The notes under the pieces were generated by a model. It saw nothing but the letters and a program-made list of their open reading frames with translations. It did no database searches and was not told the origin of the DNA. A DNA stretch of 64,000 nt from positions 5,001 through 69,000 of the forward strand of contig JAOPHQ010004321.1 of NCBI GenBank assembly GCA_030340625.1, in the 5' to 3' direction. Position 1 is the stretch's first letter, and every line of letters starts with the position of its first letter. Source of the DNA: Merluccius polli. Lineage: Eukaryota > Chordata > Actinopteri > Gadiformes > Merlucciidae. Below are positions 22,412 to 52,556 of the stretch, piece after piece. A program made the translations under genes and the position numbers.

Positions 22412-24653
22412 TTGCACTGACCTGCAGGTTGGCCATGGTGTGGTACCACCAGAAGAGGCGGGAGGTGATGAAGTAGGCCACCACCACGTCCACGCTGTAG
22501 TGCTCGTGGGCCACCAGGATGCACACCACGCCCACCGCGCTGATCAGCCAGCACAGCAGGTGGTACCACCAGAACGACCGCGGCGAGTCTGGAGAGAGAC
22601 GAGAGACGATGTTGAGCTTAACGCCAAATCTCTAATATCCCTCAGACACTTGGGGGGCCACAGGGCCTGTTTTAGTGTCCTGGTGGTAATAGCAACCTGG
22701 CCCAACCCGAAAGCCATGTGTTTACGCTAGTTCATTGTTTGTTTCTTAAGCATTGTTTGCATTTTCATTTAGTATTTTGCATTTTTACAAATCAGGAGAT
22801 GCAGCAAGTTTTCTCCCCCCTGTGTCTAGTCAAATTTATTTGTACAGACATTCAAAGTTACGGTTGCAAAGGGCTTCACAGCCCCACATTATACGACACT
22901 CCCCTAAACTTAATCCCTCTAAAGTGGAAAGGAAAAGCTCCCCAAATCTAGGGGAAGAAACCATGAGAAGGATCCTTATTCCTGGGAATTTGTACCTAAG
23001 TCTTCATTGAAAGTTACTGTAATGATATTCAGTATAGCATGTAGCTAATGATGCTAGGGGCAAGAACCACAACTCTTCTTCACAAAATAAAAACCTGGAA
23101 TTACCCAGAGACTAATGAAGATGAATGAAGACACAAAGAAATGTTTCGGTTTTGTGACCACTCACACTCCTTGATGAACAGGTAGGTGAGGGTGAGCATG
23201 ACCGTGTGTCCGCTGTACAGGAAGTCCCCACACATGAGGTGGGAGCCCGTGATGGAGAGCCCGGCGCCCGAGATCAGCTGGAGGATACGCTGGAGCTTAG
23301 CCTGGGAGTCGCCGTGAAGCTACATAAACGAAGCAAAGCAGAGGTAGGTGGTTTACCATATAAGGTTGACAATGCCAGAGTGAAACAAGTCAGAGTGTCA
23401 TCCGAACTGTCCTGCTGAAATACTTCGGGTATTTTCTCAAAATGTCTTCCATCTTCAGGTCAGTTACCAAGTTGCCAGACGCTGTAAGTACTAGTGAGTA
23501 GGCTAACCTGCTTGGGGGCCACATATTGTTCTGTCTAAATCTAGAGCTCTTCGATTTCATTTGATTCTCTGGGCAATGAAAGTCAACTTTATTTTATTTA
23601 ATATTTATCATTTCATTTTTTGGTTTTTCGAGACGTGCACCAGGGTGCACAGACACAAGTTCTGTTGAGACGTGATCTACAAGATGCAGAGAAACATACT
23701 GCACATGGAGATGATTGAGTCTACCTAAAGCCTCACACATTGGACCAAACAAAATCATAACAAGATACAAACCTACACCGCGCTGCAAAATCGAAGCAGA
23801 GTCAGGGGCAAGACGCACTGTAATGTGTGAACCTAAAGTCCAACACACTGGGCTATTCTGCGTATTCTGAGTTATTATTATTGTCACCTTTGGGGCGCAG
23901 GTCATGTGCATGCCCGGTACGGGGAGGGTCGTGATGTACATGGTGACGCAGCGGTACAGGTACAGCGTCCCGATGAGGAAGAAGAACCGCCTGCTCGCTA
24001 TTGACCTGAAACAACATGAGAGACCAGAACCATCAACTGACTTGCATTTCATAGATCACTCTAAAAAAAAAAACATCACTGCAGAATGGCTTACTTGATG
24101 TTGATGTTTTGTGATTGTGTCACTAAATGCAAACAAAAATTCAATGCTATTCGAAGTTCAACGCTAGGTTAAAAAAACAACTCCCCAGGTGAACATCTCA
24201 CCTGTATTTGAAGAAGAAGAGCTGCACAAGCCAGATGGTGACCAGCAGCATGCCGTTGACCTCGGTCACCGTGAACGCCCACTTGACCCGGTCGATGTAG
24301 TCGAAGAACTTGTCGGGCAGCGGCGGGCTGCTCTCCTTGGACGGCACCCTCTCGTGCACCACGGTGATCATCACCGTGGTGAGCACCAGGTTGAAGGCGG
24401 CGTAGAAGAACGCCAGCACCGTCTTCCACCACTCCATGGGCAGGCGGCCGGCCTTGGGCTCCGGCAGGGCGATCTTGACGTAGTCCGTCTGTCTGCCCAG
24501 CACCTTGCGGAGACCCCGCTTGGCCTCGTTGGGGCCGGGGGTGTGGACCGGGCAGGCTTTAAGGTTCTTTTTGGGCTGGGCCACCACCTCCATGCCGGCG
24601 CTCAGGCCGTCCGCGGCGGGGCCCCGCTCGTCCGAGAAATCCTGCGAAGCCAT
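21077..24653 (-). CDS. sgms2: sgms2: sphingomyelin synthase 2 (5 coding exons, 358 aa)
   Basis: Exons on the minus strand: 24202-24653, 23888-24005, 23166-23319, 22422-22588, 21077-21262, 1077 nt in one frame with GT-AG junctions. It transfers phosphocholine from phosphatidylcholine to ceramide, giving sphingomyelin and diacylglycerol; human SGMS2 acts mainly at the plasma membrane as a six-pass protein. Seen: cytosolic N-terminus without the SAM domain that marks SGMS1; family motifs SPPLPDKFFDYIDRVKWAF, RRFFFLIGTLYLYRCVT, CGDFLYSGHT and HEHYSVDV; catalytic triad His228, His271 and Asp275. Human is 365 aa. C-terminal cysteines that are palmitoylated in human SGMS2 are partly kept (PCSYS, ACLK, PCKK), but the human CC pair is one Cys here. 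I chose ATG 24651-24653 for its Kozak context; an in-frame ATG at 24705-24707 would add 18 residues. Confidence 0.95.
22240..22410. repeat. opposed (AC)n and (TG)n microsatellites in sgms2 intron 4
   Basis: (AC)n at about 22250-22287 and (TG)n at 22380-22410 on the + strand. The second reads (CA)15 on the sgms2 strand, 11 nt after the exon 4 donor. Confidence 0.9.
22422..22588 (-). CDS. sgms2: sgms2 exon 4 (catalytic His271 and Asp275)
   Basis: Tyr242 (split) to Gln297, 167 nt. WWYHLLCWLISAVGVVCILV then AHEHYSVDVV, holding two of the three catalytic residues. Donor GTCAGT. Confidence 0.96.
23166..23319 (-). CDS. sgms2: sgms2 exon 3 (catalytic His228)
   Basis: Residues 191-241 plus one base, LHGDSQAKLQRILQ to TYLFIKE. 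It contains GSHLMCGDFLYSGHT with the first catalytic histidine. Donor GTGAGT. Confidence 0.95.
23590..23835. repeat. dispersed repeat, copy 1 (sgms2 intron 2)
   Basis: The part at about 23727-23823 matches 26480-26575 closely, with ACATTGGACCAAACAAAATC and AAGACGCACTGTAATGTG shared. The antisense open frame running through it into exon 2 is a by-product. Confidence 0.75.
23888..24005 (-). CDS. sgms2: sgms2 exon 2
   Basis: Arg151 (split) to Lys190. RRFFFLIGTLYLYRCVTMYI is the D2 motif and TM segment, then TTLPVPGMHMTCAPK. Acceptor CAG, donor GTGACA. Confidence 0.95.
24202..24653 (-). CDS. sgms2: sgms2 first coding exon
   Basis: 150 codons plus two bases. Variable N-terminus (MASQDFSDERGPAADGLS), then MEWWKTVLAFFYAAFNLVLT (TM1) and TTVMITVVHERVPSK before the D1 motif. 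No SAM domain. Acceptor of a 5' UTR intron may lie at about 24680-24710. Confidence 0.93.
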
Positions 24654-25878
24654 GGGGGCGGGAACGCTTGACGCACAACAGAACCGGGATGAGTTTTCTT
24701 TTTTCATCCTTTGGTTTGTACTTGTTACAGTGTTATGACCACAAATGGTTTGCTGACCGACTTAACTGTTTTGTGTTACTGTGGTGCTATTTGTTTTTAC
24801 CACGTGACATGAACACGTAACATTCATACTCTGTGTTTTAGCGGCTAACATTTGACCTCACAATAAGAAGACAAATCTGGACCATTTCCATTTTTTTTCT
24901 CAGCGAATCACATGAGAGATCCCAGTCCCAGGCAATATGATGCCCCATCCCCTGAAACAGCCCCATTAATGGATTTTTGCATGCCCACAATCTCTCAATA
25001 TAAATGTCATTAGGGATACATATAGAACTGCATGCTAACTCAAACACAAATGTGGCAATAAACCAAAAGATGGGCTTGAAAAAAAACAAGAGTGCACCCT
25101 AATGCAAGGTAGACAGTTGGAAAGAATCAATTTGCTCTGAAGCAGCTTTGGAGGAAAATATTATGACACCAGAGAAAGCCTACTCGCCTGACACACACAG
25201 TTTTTTTCCATCATATAATGTAGCTCATCTAGAACCGAGATATTTGCACAACTTTGGGCTTTTTTAGGATTAAAAATAACCAGGATGCCCGGAGAGGCAG
25301 ACGTGCTGCAAGCGCTCAATAGCTCCTGTTTAAATTCTACGGTCAGTTTTTAGGACCGCTGGTGTTTGTAAAGCATCATCGACGTCCAGGACACACAAAT
25401 CCTTGTGCTGCTGTGCGGGTGAAGACCATTAGCTTGACAGCTGGTAGAGCACAGACCTGCAGATGTGGATGTCAGTTGGTCTGGCCACAAACCTTTATCT
25501 TCCGCAGAGCACATCCGAAAGGAATCACGCCCCATATAGGCTGAATACCGGCACAAGAAAATGTTTGTGTGTGTGTGTACATGCACACATTTTCCTTGTC
25601 CACAAGTACACAAACGTACACACAATTCTGCGTACACGAAAAGGTACTCCTACAGGGGCTACCAGTGCAGACATCCAGACATATGATGTCATGCATTACC
25701 TAATTCAACTACAATTAATGTCCCCCACCTATATTTTCACATGAGGTTCTCCTAGACGCAGTACAACCCGATGAAGGCTTTCGTTTCAATTCTTGTGTTT
25801 GCCATTACTACTACCAGACTGCACAAGGTACACCGCCTACTCCTAGGAGGTCAACTGAGCCTGGCCCTCCTACTAGCT

Positions 25879-25879
<1 letters not shown>

Positions 25880-25911
<32 letters not shown>
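25880..25911. repeat. C32 homopolymer
   Basis: Thirty-two uninterrupted C. One of several runs above 20 in this window. Confidence 0.95.
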
Positions 25912-26479
25912 AGTTCTCTGCTCTCTGGTGCCTGGCTGCAGGGAAGGGTGGAACCGGCGGTAAAGGTGGTGGTGGTGGAAAACTGGCAACATGGGCCTAT
26001 CCCAAATGGTCAGAGAGCGTAATGAATGACTGGGCCGACTCCATGCGCTCCCAAAGTGCTATTTCCAGGAGTAGCCAAGCCCTCTTGCCTCGAAGGCTGT
26101 ACTTTACGCTCGGGGGAACCTGGGACATCGGACTCCATTTTATTTTTGGGGACGTTATAATGACAGGGTGCCAACGGTGGCCACTCATTTTCCTCCCCCT
26201 ATGTAGAGTCTGTAGTCATCATCAAAAGGGAGAGTTAAATATAAATTGCCGTGTCTTTAGAAGCACCTTGTAGTACAGAAGGGTCGAATATCTGCTCGTC
26301 CTGAGGAAAAGTATTAAGTAGACTTATTTCATCATCATGTTCCCCCGCTGTCTTTAAAGGGGCAGTCTTCCACAGGATGGGAACCATCCTAAATGAGACG
26401 ATGTGGATCGATGTTGATAAATTATTCAACGTCGACAGCAGGTGTAGGAATGGAGCGTTTTGCTCAAGGACAGTGTGTG

Positions 26480-26585
26480 GTGAGTCACACATTGGACCAA
26501 ACAAAATCAAACAAGATACAAACCGACGCCACGCTGCAACATCGAAAGCAAAGTCAGGGCAAGACGCACTGTAATGTGCGCAAAG
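26480..26585. repeat. dispersed repeat, copy 2
   Basis: About 100 bp nearly identical to 23727-23823, same orientation. Not assigned to a family. Confidence 0.75.
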
Positions 26586-26699
26586 CTTCCTACATTTTGT
26601 TCTGCGGATCGCAGAAAGCAGAACTTTTTTTCTTCTGAATAACGAACATAGGAAAGATGAATCAAATGCGAAGCACTTATGCAAAATGTTTCAAATTGT

Positions 26700-27040
26700 G
26701 GCGGCGTGGTTTCAGTCGACTCTTCATCCGACTAAACTAAAGCCTTTGTGTAAGAAGGCAAAGACACTACTTTCAGCTCTTTATAAATGGTACATCAAAC
26801 ACTTGTGGGATCCTAAAATGACACTACAAGGCCAAGTACTTGCAAATGTTTAAACTGTAGCGTCCTGAACACACACACACACACACACATAAATAAACAA
26901 CAAAAAACACTAACGTGGCTTCAGCTGACTTTTCACTAAAGCCTTTTTTTTTGCAAAGATTTCAAGGAGATTATGTTCAACTCTATACAAAGTGAACATC
27001 AAACGTTTGTGGGATCCTAAAACGACAGGACGAGGCCAGG
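26700..27040. repeat. diverged tandem pair, period about 220 bp
   Basis: Blocks at about 26700-26830 and 26918-27040 share ACTAAAGCC, then ACATCAAAC and TTTGTGGGATCCTAAAA motifs in the same order and spacing. (AC)n separates them. Confidence 0.7.
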
Positions 27041-27627
27041 AGGGTGGACCTCAGGACCCCAAAACCACACTGGGGTGGGTGTGGTGGGGTGGGGCGGGGC
27101 GGTTACAGGCTGTAATGTTAGGTTCATTAAAGAGGGTGGCTCATTACAGGGGAGCCTCTAACATCAGGACCCGGCTACGTGTGTGGTACTAAGTTGACCT
27201 TTGAGCGGGTATAGGGGGTCCCAAACACAGCGTTGAACACGTGGATGGAGGGAGACTATGGGGGGGGCTAAATAAATCAATTAGCAGGAGCCATGGAAAC
27301 GCTGCACCACTTTTGGAAATACTGAATATAATTATGAATAAGAATGAGCATAGAAATAGTCCACACAGATCAGGTAGGAGTGGACACCTGTGGAGTGCTG
27401 CTCATGTGGAAAGATAGGCCTACATGTTATCCAAAATAGTCCCCCCATGCAAATTGTTTTGGTGCTGAGAAAATAGGCCTATATACTTGCTGGTTCGACA
27501 TTTACATTTCACAAGATAATTAGTTAAGGTTGCTTGCTTCGTAATCCGACGCCAATAGAAAAAAAAGGTTTTGTTCACAAGTAAGCCAAATAAACATTGA
27601 CGCCACAGATGTGGCGTAACCGAAGCG

Positions 27628-27635
27628 TGACGTCA
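27628..27635. promoter_or_regulatory. perfect CRE palindrome TGACGTCA
   Basis: An exact CREB/ATF site in GC-rich DNA next to a candidate sgms2 first exon. Functional role is inferred. Confidence 0.4.
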
Positions 27636-27710
27636 CGGATGCGGACGCCACGGCGCAGCTCGGTTTTAATGCAAACGGTGACGTGACGCTGATCAGGTCG
27701 TAGTCCTACC

Positions 27711-27785
27711 TGGGTCTGGGGTCCTCCTGCAGGGTCTCCTAGTGCGCCTCCAGCTGCTTCTCCTCCAGGATCTCCCCAGTTGCGT

Positions 27786-27840
<55 letters not shown>

Positions 27841-27900
27841 GGATGTGCTGCTGCTACTTTTTGCTGCGCGAAAAGTGCAGGCTATGGCTCGCTGGTCGGC
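27711..27900 (-). other. sgms2: possible 5' non-coding exon of sgms2
   Basis: On the minus strand, GC-rich sequence ends in CCCAG followed by GTAGGA at 27704-27709, a good donor shape at 27710/27711. Human SGMS2 has 5' non-coding exons, and the coding exon 3 kb away seems to need one. No transcript evidence. Confidence 0.3.
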
Positions 27901-28693
27901 GTCCTCCTCCTCCGAGCGCTCCTCCTCCTCCTCCTCCTCCTCCTCCTATAGTCATCAGCACCATCATCTCCATCCATCCTCATCTGGAGCTGGAGAAGCT
28001 GCACTGTCATTAAGCCCCCTCGCTGACCGCCGGGCGCGTCACTTCTCCACCGGTGCGCCTTCAAATCACATCTTTATTAAACCCGCCACTTCAGACAAAT
28101 GGGCGGTCGTGTTTAAAACGACGTGACGAAAGCTTTTTAATAAGCTTTGCATAGATCCGTGATCATCATAATAAAAATGAACAGTGAAACAGGGCGCAAG
28201 GCGCAACATGATGGGACCGTGAAGATGGGGGTATGATCGGGGGGGGGGGGGCTAACATCTGATGCAATAGGACCGCGGTCGTTAAGGCGTTATTACGTTT
28301 GCAAACATAAAGTAGATTAGGGAAAACGGACTAGAAAAGACTGGAAAACATGTCCAATGGACGTGATCGTGTCGGAAGGAAAAAAACTAAACACATCCGT
28401 TAAGTTAGTTTTATTACTTTATTATTATGAACTAGCCTACTTTTGTTTTACTCTGTAGGCTATATATATGACGTATTCAAAATGCCTAATAATAGATCAA
28501 CCTATTAAATATATTGTTGGGCTTTTTTTAATTGAATTTCTGATTTTTTAATATTTAATTTATGTATTTTTTTTTTAGTTATTCGTTAAACTGTAGGCTA
28601 TCTGAAATATCACAGCACAACTCTACAAACTAATGTCTTATCATTCATGTTTCCAGAGATGCATTTATTTATTTGTTTCTTTATTTACACGAC

Positions 28694-28723
28694 GACGTCA
28701 CTTCCGCCTAACGGATGACGTGA
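28694..28723 (+). promoter_or_regulatory. papss1: papss1 upstream CRE/ETS-like cluster
   Basis: GACGTCA (28694-28700), ACTTCCG just after it, and TGACGTGA (28716-28723) lie 200-230 nt upstream of the papss1 ATG in GC-rich DNA. CRE half-sites and an ETS-like core are typical of TATA-less housekeeping promoters; this is an inference. Confidence 0.4.
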
Positions 28724-28924
28724 CACGACCAGGAAACCTCCCCCCCCCGCCTTCGGTTCCGCCCCCACGGCCCGTCGCGTCGTTACTCCCCGAACCGAAC
28801 TCATCTGGGCTTCCTCCATACCGTCGGTTCGGTGTTTTTTTTTATTTTAAATCGTTATTATTATTGTTTGACCGTTTGTCAGGAAGAGGAACCGGACCAA
28901 ACCCCAGGGAACCCGCCGTCCGCC

Positions 28925-47261
<18,337 letters not shown>

Positions 47262-47594
47262 GCCTCGGCCCTCGGATCGCCACGGTGGTTTCTTGAAACA
47301 CTTAAATTAACGGTTGGGACCACATGACTACTACGACTACACATGAATCTGCCTAGTCTCTTCTGTCACTGCGCTAAATGCACCGCTCACTCAATGTTGG
47401 TGTTGCTGTCAGTTGTCTTAGTTTTACCATGGTTACTGATTCTCTGTATCTGATTGACTAACTATCTCTACCATTTTTAGTATGCTAACCAGGTGAAGTG
47501 TCTTTTTCTTTGTTGAACGGTGAAGGTGGCATTGAATTATACTCGCTTGTGACCTGCTGTCACACGAATGTACTGTTGATCAGTAATATTTTAA

Positions 47595-47689
47595 TTTCTG
47601 ATTGGCTCAAATTGGTTACAGATGATGTCACTTGCTATAGTTGGTTTGGCAAGTGACATCACCTGGCACCTATTTCAGCCAATCAGAAA
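47595..47689. repeat. 43-nt-arm inverted repeat in the papss1 3' UTR
   Basis: Arms 47595-47637 and 47647-47689 pair at 37 of 43 positions around a 9-nt loop. The outer TTTCTGATTGGCT and inner TGATGTCACTTGC blocks are perfect. Confidence 0.92.
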
Positions 47690-48377
47690 CGTGCAATTGC
47701 AATAACCTGAGACTGCTGTCCCCGGTGTTGGCTTTCAGTGTTTGGTTACATTTAAACATGTCAAAGCAGCCGCTTCAATTGAGTGAACAGTCTACTAAAA
47801 TCTGAATCATCCAATCAATTGTCCTGTTGGATTTTTAGCGACGGCAGCCAATTGACCAAAACAAATGGTTTGTTCTGGTGTCCAAGTAAAACTTGAGTGC
47901 CTTGGTTTTGTCAAATAATGCTGTCAGAAAATTGACTTGCATGCAATGCAGTTTAGCGCAGCCCTGTTTCTTGTCCCCCTTTTTGCCACTTTGTAACAAC
48001 GACACGGTCCAGTAGTGCAACAGAAACGCTCTGCAAAACAGATGAGTGCTGACGAAGAGCCGTGGAGATGTTTTCTTTTGGAGATGTTTTCTTTTGGAGA
48101 TGCAGCCCTTGATGTTCCTGGACGTAGGATGAGCATAATCCTCCCTCAGTCTTACTCTCTGTCCTCAAGACGTCCAATACTTTACTTTTAACTTTCATAT
48201 AGTTTATTTTGTGTTTATGCGTCTTATACGTTTGTCTTTTAATTAAGCAGTGCATATTTTTGTATTTGGGTGCTTGGATTTCCCATTTTGTGTTTCCATG
48301 TCATTACATTCGATCTGTAAAGTGCATTTGACTTTAACCAGCAACGTTACTGATGTATACTCAATCCCTCCCTGTCC

Positions 48378-48485
48378 AATAAATCATTTTTACCAAATGG
48401 AACCAGTGTATGCACCTGATTATCTAAAGTGTGTTAGGTTATACTAATATAACTTCTGGTGTATGTACCCGTGTATAGGAATAAA
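48378..48485 (+). terminator. papss1: papss1 polyadenylation signals (two AATAAA)
   Basis: AATAAA at 48378-48383 and 48480-48485, about 1.1 and 1.2 kb after the stop. The second is followed by a T-rich and GT-containing stretch, as expected of a cleavage site. Confidence 0.5.
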
Positions 48486-49515
48486 ACATACTTACCATTC
48501 CTTATACAATTTAACGGTGTGTTTTATTGTGAAAAAAACAACAAAAAAGGTGTGATACTTTTTCTGTCAAACAGTAATTTTCATTTTCGTTGTCTGCCTT
48601 AAACGTGACACGCTTGAAACGTCTTGCTTCTAAATCTACTGGTTCTACTGCAAGCTCCCCATCGCTTATACTGTTGTATATTGAATGAGACAGACCCTTT
48701 ACCGACCCCAATCAGAGACACACACACACACACACACACTGCTACAGCTGGCCCCCAGATGCAGTGGTACAGTGAAAGTGGAACGCACAGGGTTAATTTC
48801 AGAACTTAAAGACGTGACTCTGAGAAATGCTTCACCTAATCCAACATCTACAATGTAATGAATAGACCTGCCAGCGCCGATCTTTCTACCTTTCGCCGGC
48901 TCTCGCTCAATCTCCAGCAGTAATCAAGGTCGGACGTCGATACGACTTCAAACGATGAGCGCTTTTGTTTTTTCAATACAAATGAATGTTTCTTTTTTTG
49001 GGGGGGGAAGGTTTCATTACAACGTCTGTCCTTAAAACTCAAAGCTTGTCGTGTTTTTTAAAAGTGGTAGTTTTACTCCGTCAATGTCATGTTATCATAG
49101 TTGTCTTGCTTTGTCTTTTAGCTTTGGGGCTATTTTTGGAGGTCTCGCCCCATAATTAGACCGAGACTTTAGATTTAACATCCCCTTCTTTTAGTATATC
49201 ATAATACAGAATGGCATGTGGCCACAGGAAGCTCCCGAATACACCGATGGTGGTGCACTTGTGAACGGAGGCGACGCGATTTAATGACACCATCACCTGT
49301 CTTATCGGACGGAGTCAACTTAACATTACACATTATTTTAAAAAAAAAAGAGGACCTGCCGCCCTTCCTCCAGAAACGGTCGGGATCAAAATGCTGGCTT
49401 CTCAAGTTGCAATCAGACTTGAATTAAAGTCCGACTACGACTGACTATTGACTATTCAGCTGTTAATTGCACACATGTTTAATATATAAAATAATGTATA
49501 GGTAAAAAGTAGCAG

Positions 49516-49695
49516 GAAAGTCTAGTGGTCAGGGTGTGTTTGACTCCCAGCTGGAAGGTTCTGGGTTCAAACCCCAATGTCTGCAGTTTACCTGTAGGCT
49601 TCCCTCAGCGAGAAGCCCTACCTGCTCCTAATGACTGTATTTAATGTATCTAAAAAAAAAATCAGTCTTTGGATAAAAGCATGAGCTAAATCTCT
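49516..49695 (+). mobile_element. tRNA-derived SINE copy
   Basis: A-box-like TCTAGTGGTCAGGGTGTG, B box GGTTCAAACCC at about 49564-49574, and tail TTTGGATAAAAGCATGAGCT. Body similar to the minus-strand copy at 39852. Confidence 0.7.
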
Positions 49696-50084
49696 CAAAT
49701 AGCAAAAGGTTTAACATGATTTCCCCAATTCAGGGATACAGGCTCTGGAAACAGGCCTGTGAAGTGAACTAATCTTTCACCGGTGTTAGATCGTCCTTTG
49801 CATTGCGGCACACATGTCCTCTGACCCCTGCGGCAATATAGACCTCATCTTGGCTAGTACCACCTACAGGTTCAGATCTTCCACACGTTCTGCCGCCATT
49901 TATCTCCTCCGTGCCGCCATCTGGTTTGAGTTGCATTCAAAAGCCAGTAATGACAAAAGCATGTTTGCTCTTTGCCGCGTGCGGTAGGATGACACAGCGC
50001 TGGACCTCAAGTGTTGCAGCAGTACTGTGCAGCGTCTCCCCTCGGTAGATTGCTTAAAGATGTACATGATGGGGCATCGTCGCC

Positions 50085-50116
<32 letters not shown>

Positions 50117-52516
50117 GATGTTTTATGCACTCAGTCTGTCGGAGAGGCGAAAGTTATTGTTATGGGAACGCGAGCTACAGCGGAGGTTTTTGTGGGATTG
50201 CTTTGTCACATGTGATTCTTGAATGACTGCAGCTCTGCCTGAGTCGGGGAGATTTGGTTCGGTCCTACCGAACACAATTAAACAGCGCTATTATAGACCA
50301 ACTTTTGACATGTGGGACATACTAAAACAAAAAGAACGAATGAATCGTTCATATTTATGAATGAATACATTCAGCCAACCCAGATGGTTATTCAAAGTGA
50401 TTAGAAAGAACAGAAGTAGAAAACAGCCACTATATTTTAACCAATTTATCTAGAAAATGGATGGACTCCAAATCAGGCTTTCAAAGCCTAAGAAAGCCTA
50501 TATTCTCCAGTGCACCCATTAGCGGTGGTCTTACCTCTTTATTCAGCAGAACAGAAACCACAGCATTCATACAGTAACATTTGAATGAAATATTAATGTC
50601 AATACTGGCCAATGGTCTATGGTCATCTATGTCAAGTCATTTTTTATGAGATCGCTGAGGCAGGAGAGACCGAACGTCCCCACAACTCCCTTAAAGATCA
50701 TGTAAAGTCAAAATAAATGTGTTTTGAGTTTGTCAGACTAAAGAAGAAAGTGATATTAACCACCATGCCAAATTTGAATTATCAAAAATAACGACAAGTT
50801 TATGAAATTAGGTGTCAAAATCAGGTAAAAGTGAGAGAGCTGGCGTTCAAAGCCAAAAAACACAACAACGGTCCTGACGCCCAGCGATGTCTTGATTACG
50901 ACGAGGTGACCCGTGTGTCCTCCTCCTGCGATGAATCCTGCTGCTGCTCCGTGGCACCTTGTCATCACCGCCGCATGGGAACGCATCCGAGACCACCTGG
51001 GGAACATTACCTCTGGAGCGCAGACGTCCGCTTATAAAGAGAGATCATACTTCAAGTGACGACGCGCCGCCGGCACATCAAAGAAATGCATGACTGGGGG
51101 TACTTGGGGGGGGGGGGGGGCGGGGTTGGTCTAGGGGCAAGACCGAATTTCAAGGTGTCACATGACCACACAAACTTCTCGGTGCACGAAAAGTAACGCC
51201 TTGAGCCGGTGCAGGACTTAGCCTAGAGATCTTGGCGGAGGGCAAAGAGGGGTAAGGTGTGTGTGGTGGAGGCCTCACTGACTTTCGACGACTGCAAGCC
51301 CAGTCTGTGTGTGTCGAAATCCAATGGGCCTGTAAGGGGTTTCCATATATGAACCGCGTTAAACGCATGCAATGTTTAATCAGCATGGGTGCATTCCTTC
51401 TGATTTCACCCCACGATTTTACGGCGATCCTGCCTGTGAAGTCACGCTTTTGGTTTTGTTTTTGTGTAACACGGGAGTTTAAAAGAGAGTCGTAATCATA
51501 GTACTTTTTGCAATTCCCATAAACCCCCAACAAACATCGACGTGCCAACAGCGGAAGCCACACCGTAGAATGACACAGCGTCTGGGAAGGCCGCGCTCTG
51601 CGCCAAAACACTCGGGAGCCGACGTTTGAATGAGTGTAATCGCTTTGCTTCGCATTGCAGCCGATTCCTGCGAAAACAAACAAGGCGGCGTTGCGCTCGA
51701 CGCATTTCCCTTGATGTGACGACTTGGGAATCGGAGGGGGGGGGGGGGGGTAGTTCACGCCGTGTTCATGAGGTGAACTCCCTCACTACCTGTGATCGGC
51801 TCTCGGTCTTGTTTGTCTTCTTGTTTGTGTTCGAGTAGAGCGGCCGCCATTTGGCAGAACTCACGCAATCTCATGTTCTCATATCATCAGATGTGCTGCT
51901 GCTGCTATCCAATGCCCCGGCTCTATTTGCCTTGGCCGTCACTGTTGTGCTTTGATCACAAGTTGCACTAATTATTCTGGGCCGTATTCTTTCCTGTCTC
52001 CCCGCAAAACAATGCTTTGAACAGAAGACGTAGCGTAGGCTAGGCTAGCGCCGCGGCAGAGGGGGGAAAGGTGTGTGGGAAGGGGGGGGGGGATGTCTTC
52101 ATGCTGTTGAGAAGATTCATATCTCACTGAAATAAGGCCTTGTGCGGTTTTCCATTCGCGGTGCCGACTGCACATCTGCACGTCTTCGACTGCGCTGCAG
52201 GAGCCTCGTAGGGAGAAGGGCCGCGTAGCCGAGGGCGGTTCAGCCGAGACCGGTCTCGGTCTGGACTAAGGCCCGGCACATACTGTGAGATTTTGACCAC
52301 AGTCGGTCAGTCTTTTTCCAAGTCAGCGGATGGTCACCTGCCTTGGGCCTGTCAGACAGGTTGAGGGTTCAGCAGATTGCCAGCCAAAACCACAGAGTCG
52401 TAGGCGCCGACAAAGTCCAAGCAGTGTCCTTCATCGTGGCCCATAATCCTGCTGTGTAGCCGTTGCTACGACACACATTTTATTTTTCGAATAATCAGAA
52501 CAGATGTCCCGAGTCG

Positions 52517-52556
<40 letters not shown>

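Larger units (their letters stand above)
24654..28924. other. sgms2-papss1 divergent intergenic region
   Basis: The two genes are transcribed away from each other. It contains a C32 run (25880-25911), repeat copy 2 (26480-26585), a diverged tandem pair (26700-27040), a perfect CRE (27628-27635), a possible non-coding sgms2 exon (about 27711-27900), (GT)n(GA)n and (TCC)n tracts at 27784-27950, and a papss1 5' flank with CRE and ETS-like sites. No protein gene recognised. Confidence 0.6.
47262..48505 (+). other. papss1: papss1 3' UTR
   Basis: About 1.2 kb after the stop, ending near AATAAA at 48480-48485; a proximal AATAAA lies at 48378-48383. It contains the large hairpin at 47595-47689. A duplicated TTTTCTTTTGGAGATG unit occurs near 48067-48100. 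Confidence 0.65.

Noticed and set aside
24189..24671. 160-codon frame opposite the first sgms2 coding exon
   Set aside because: Antisense shadow; the sense strand matches sphingomyelin synthase throughout.
25420..25500. Possible tRNA-like segment (TAGCTTGACAGCTGGTAGAGC)
   Set aside because: Resembles an A box only; no B box at the right distance and no foldable cloverleaf.
26235..26684. 149-codon minus-strand frame
   Set aside because: It runs through the dispersed repeat at 26480-26585 and has no conserved motif.
51150..51758. 202-codon minus-strand frame
   Set aside because: No recognisable domain, begins in a C/G-run stretch, and has an ordinary chance-frame composition.
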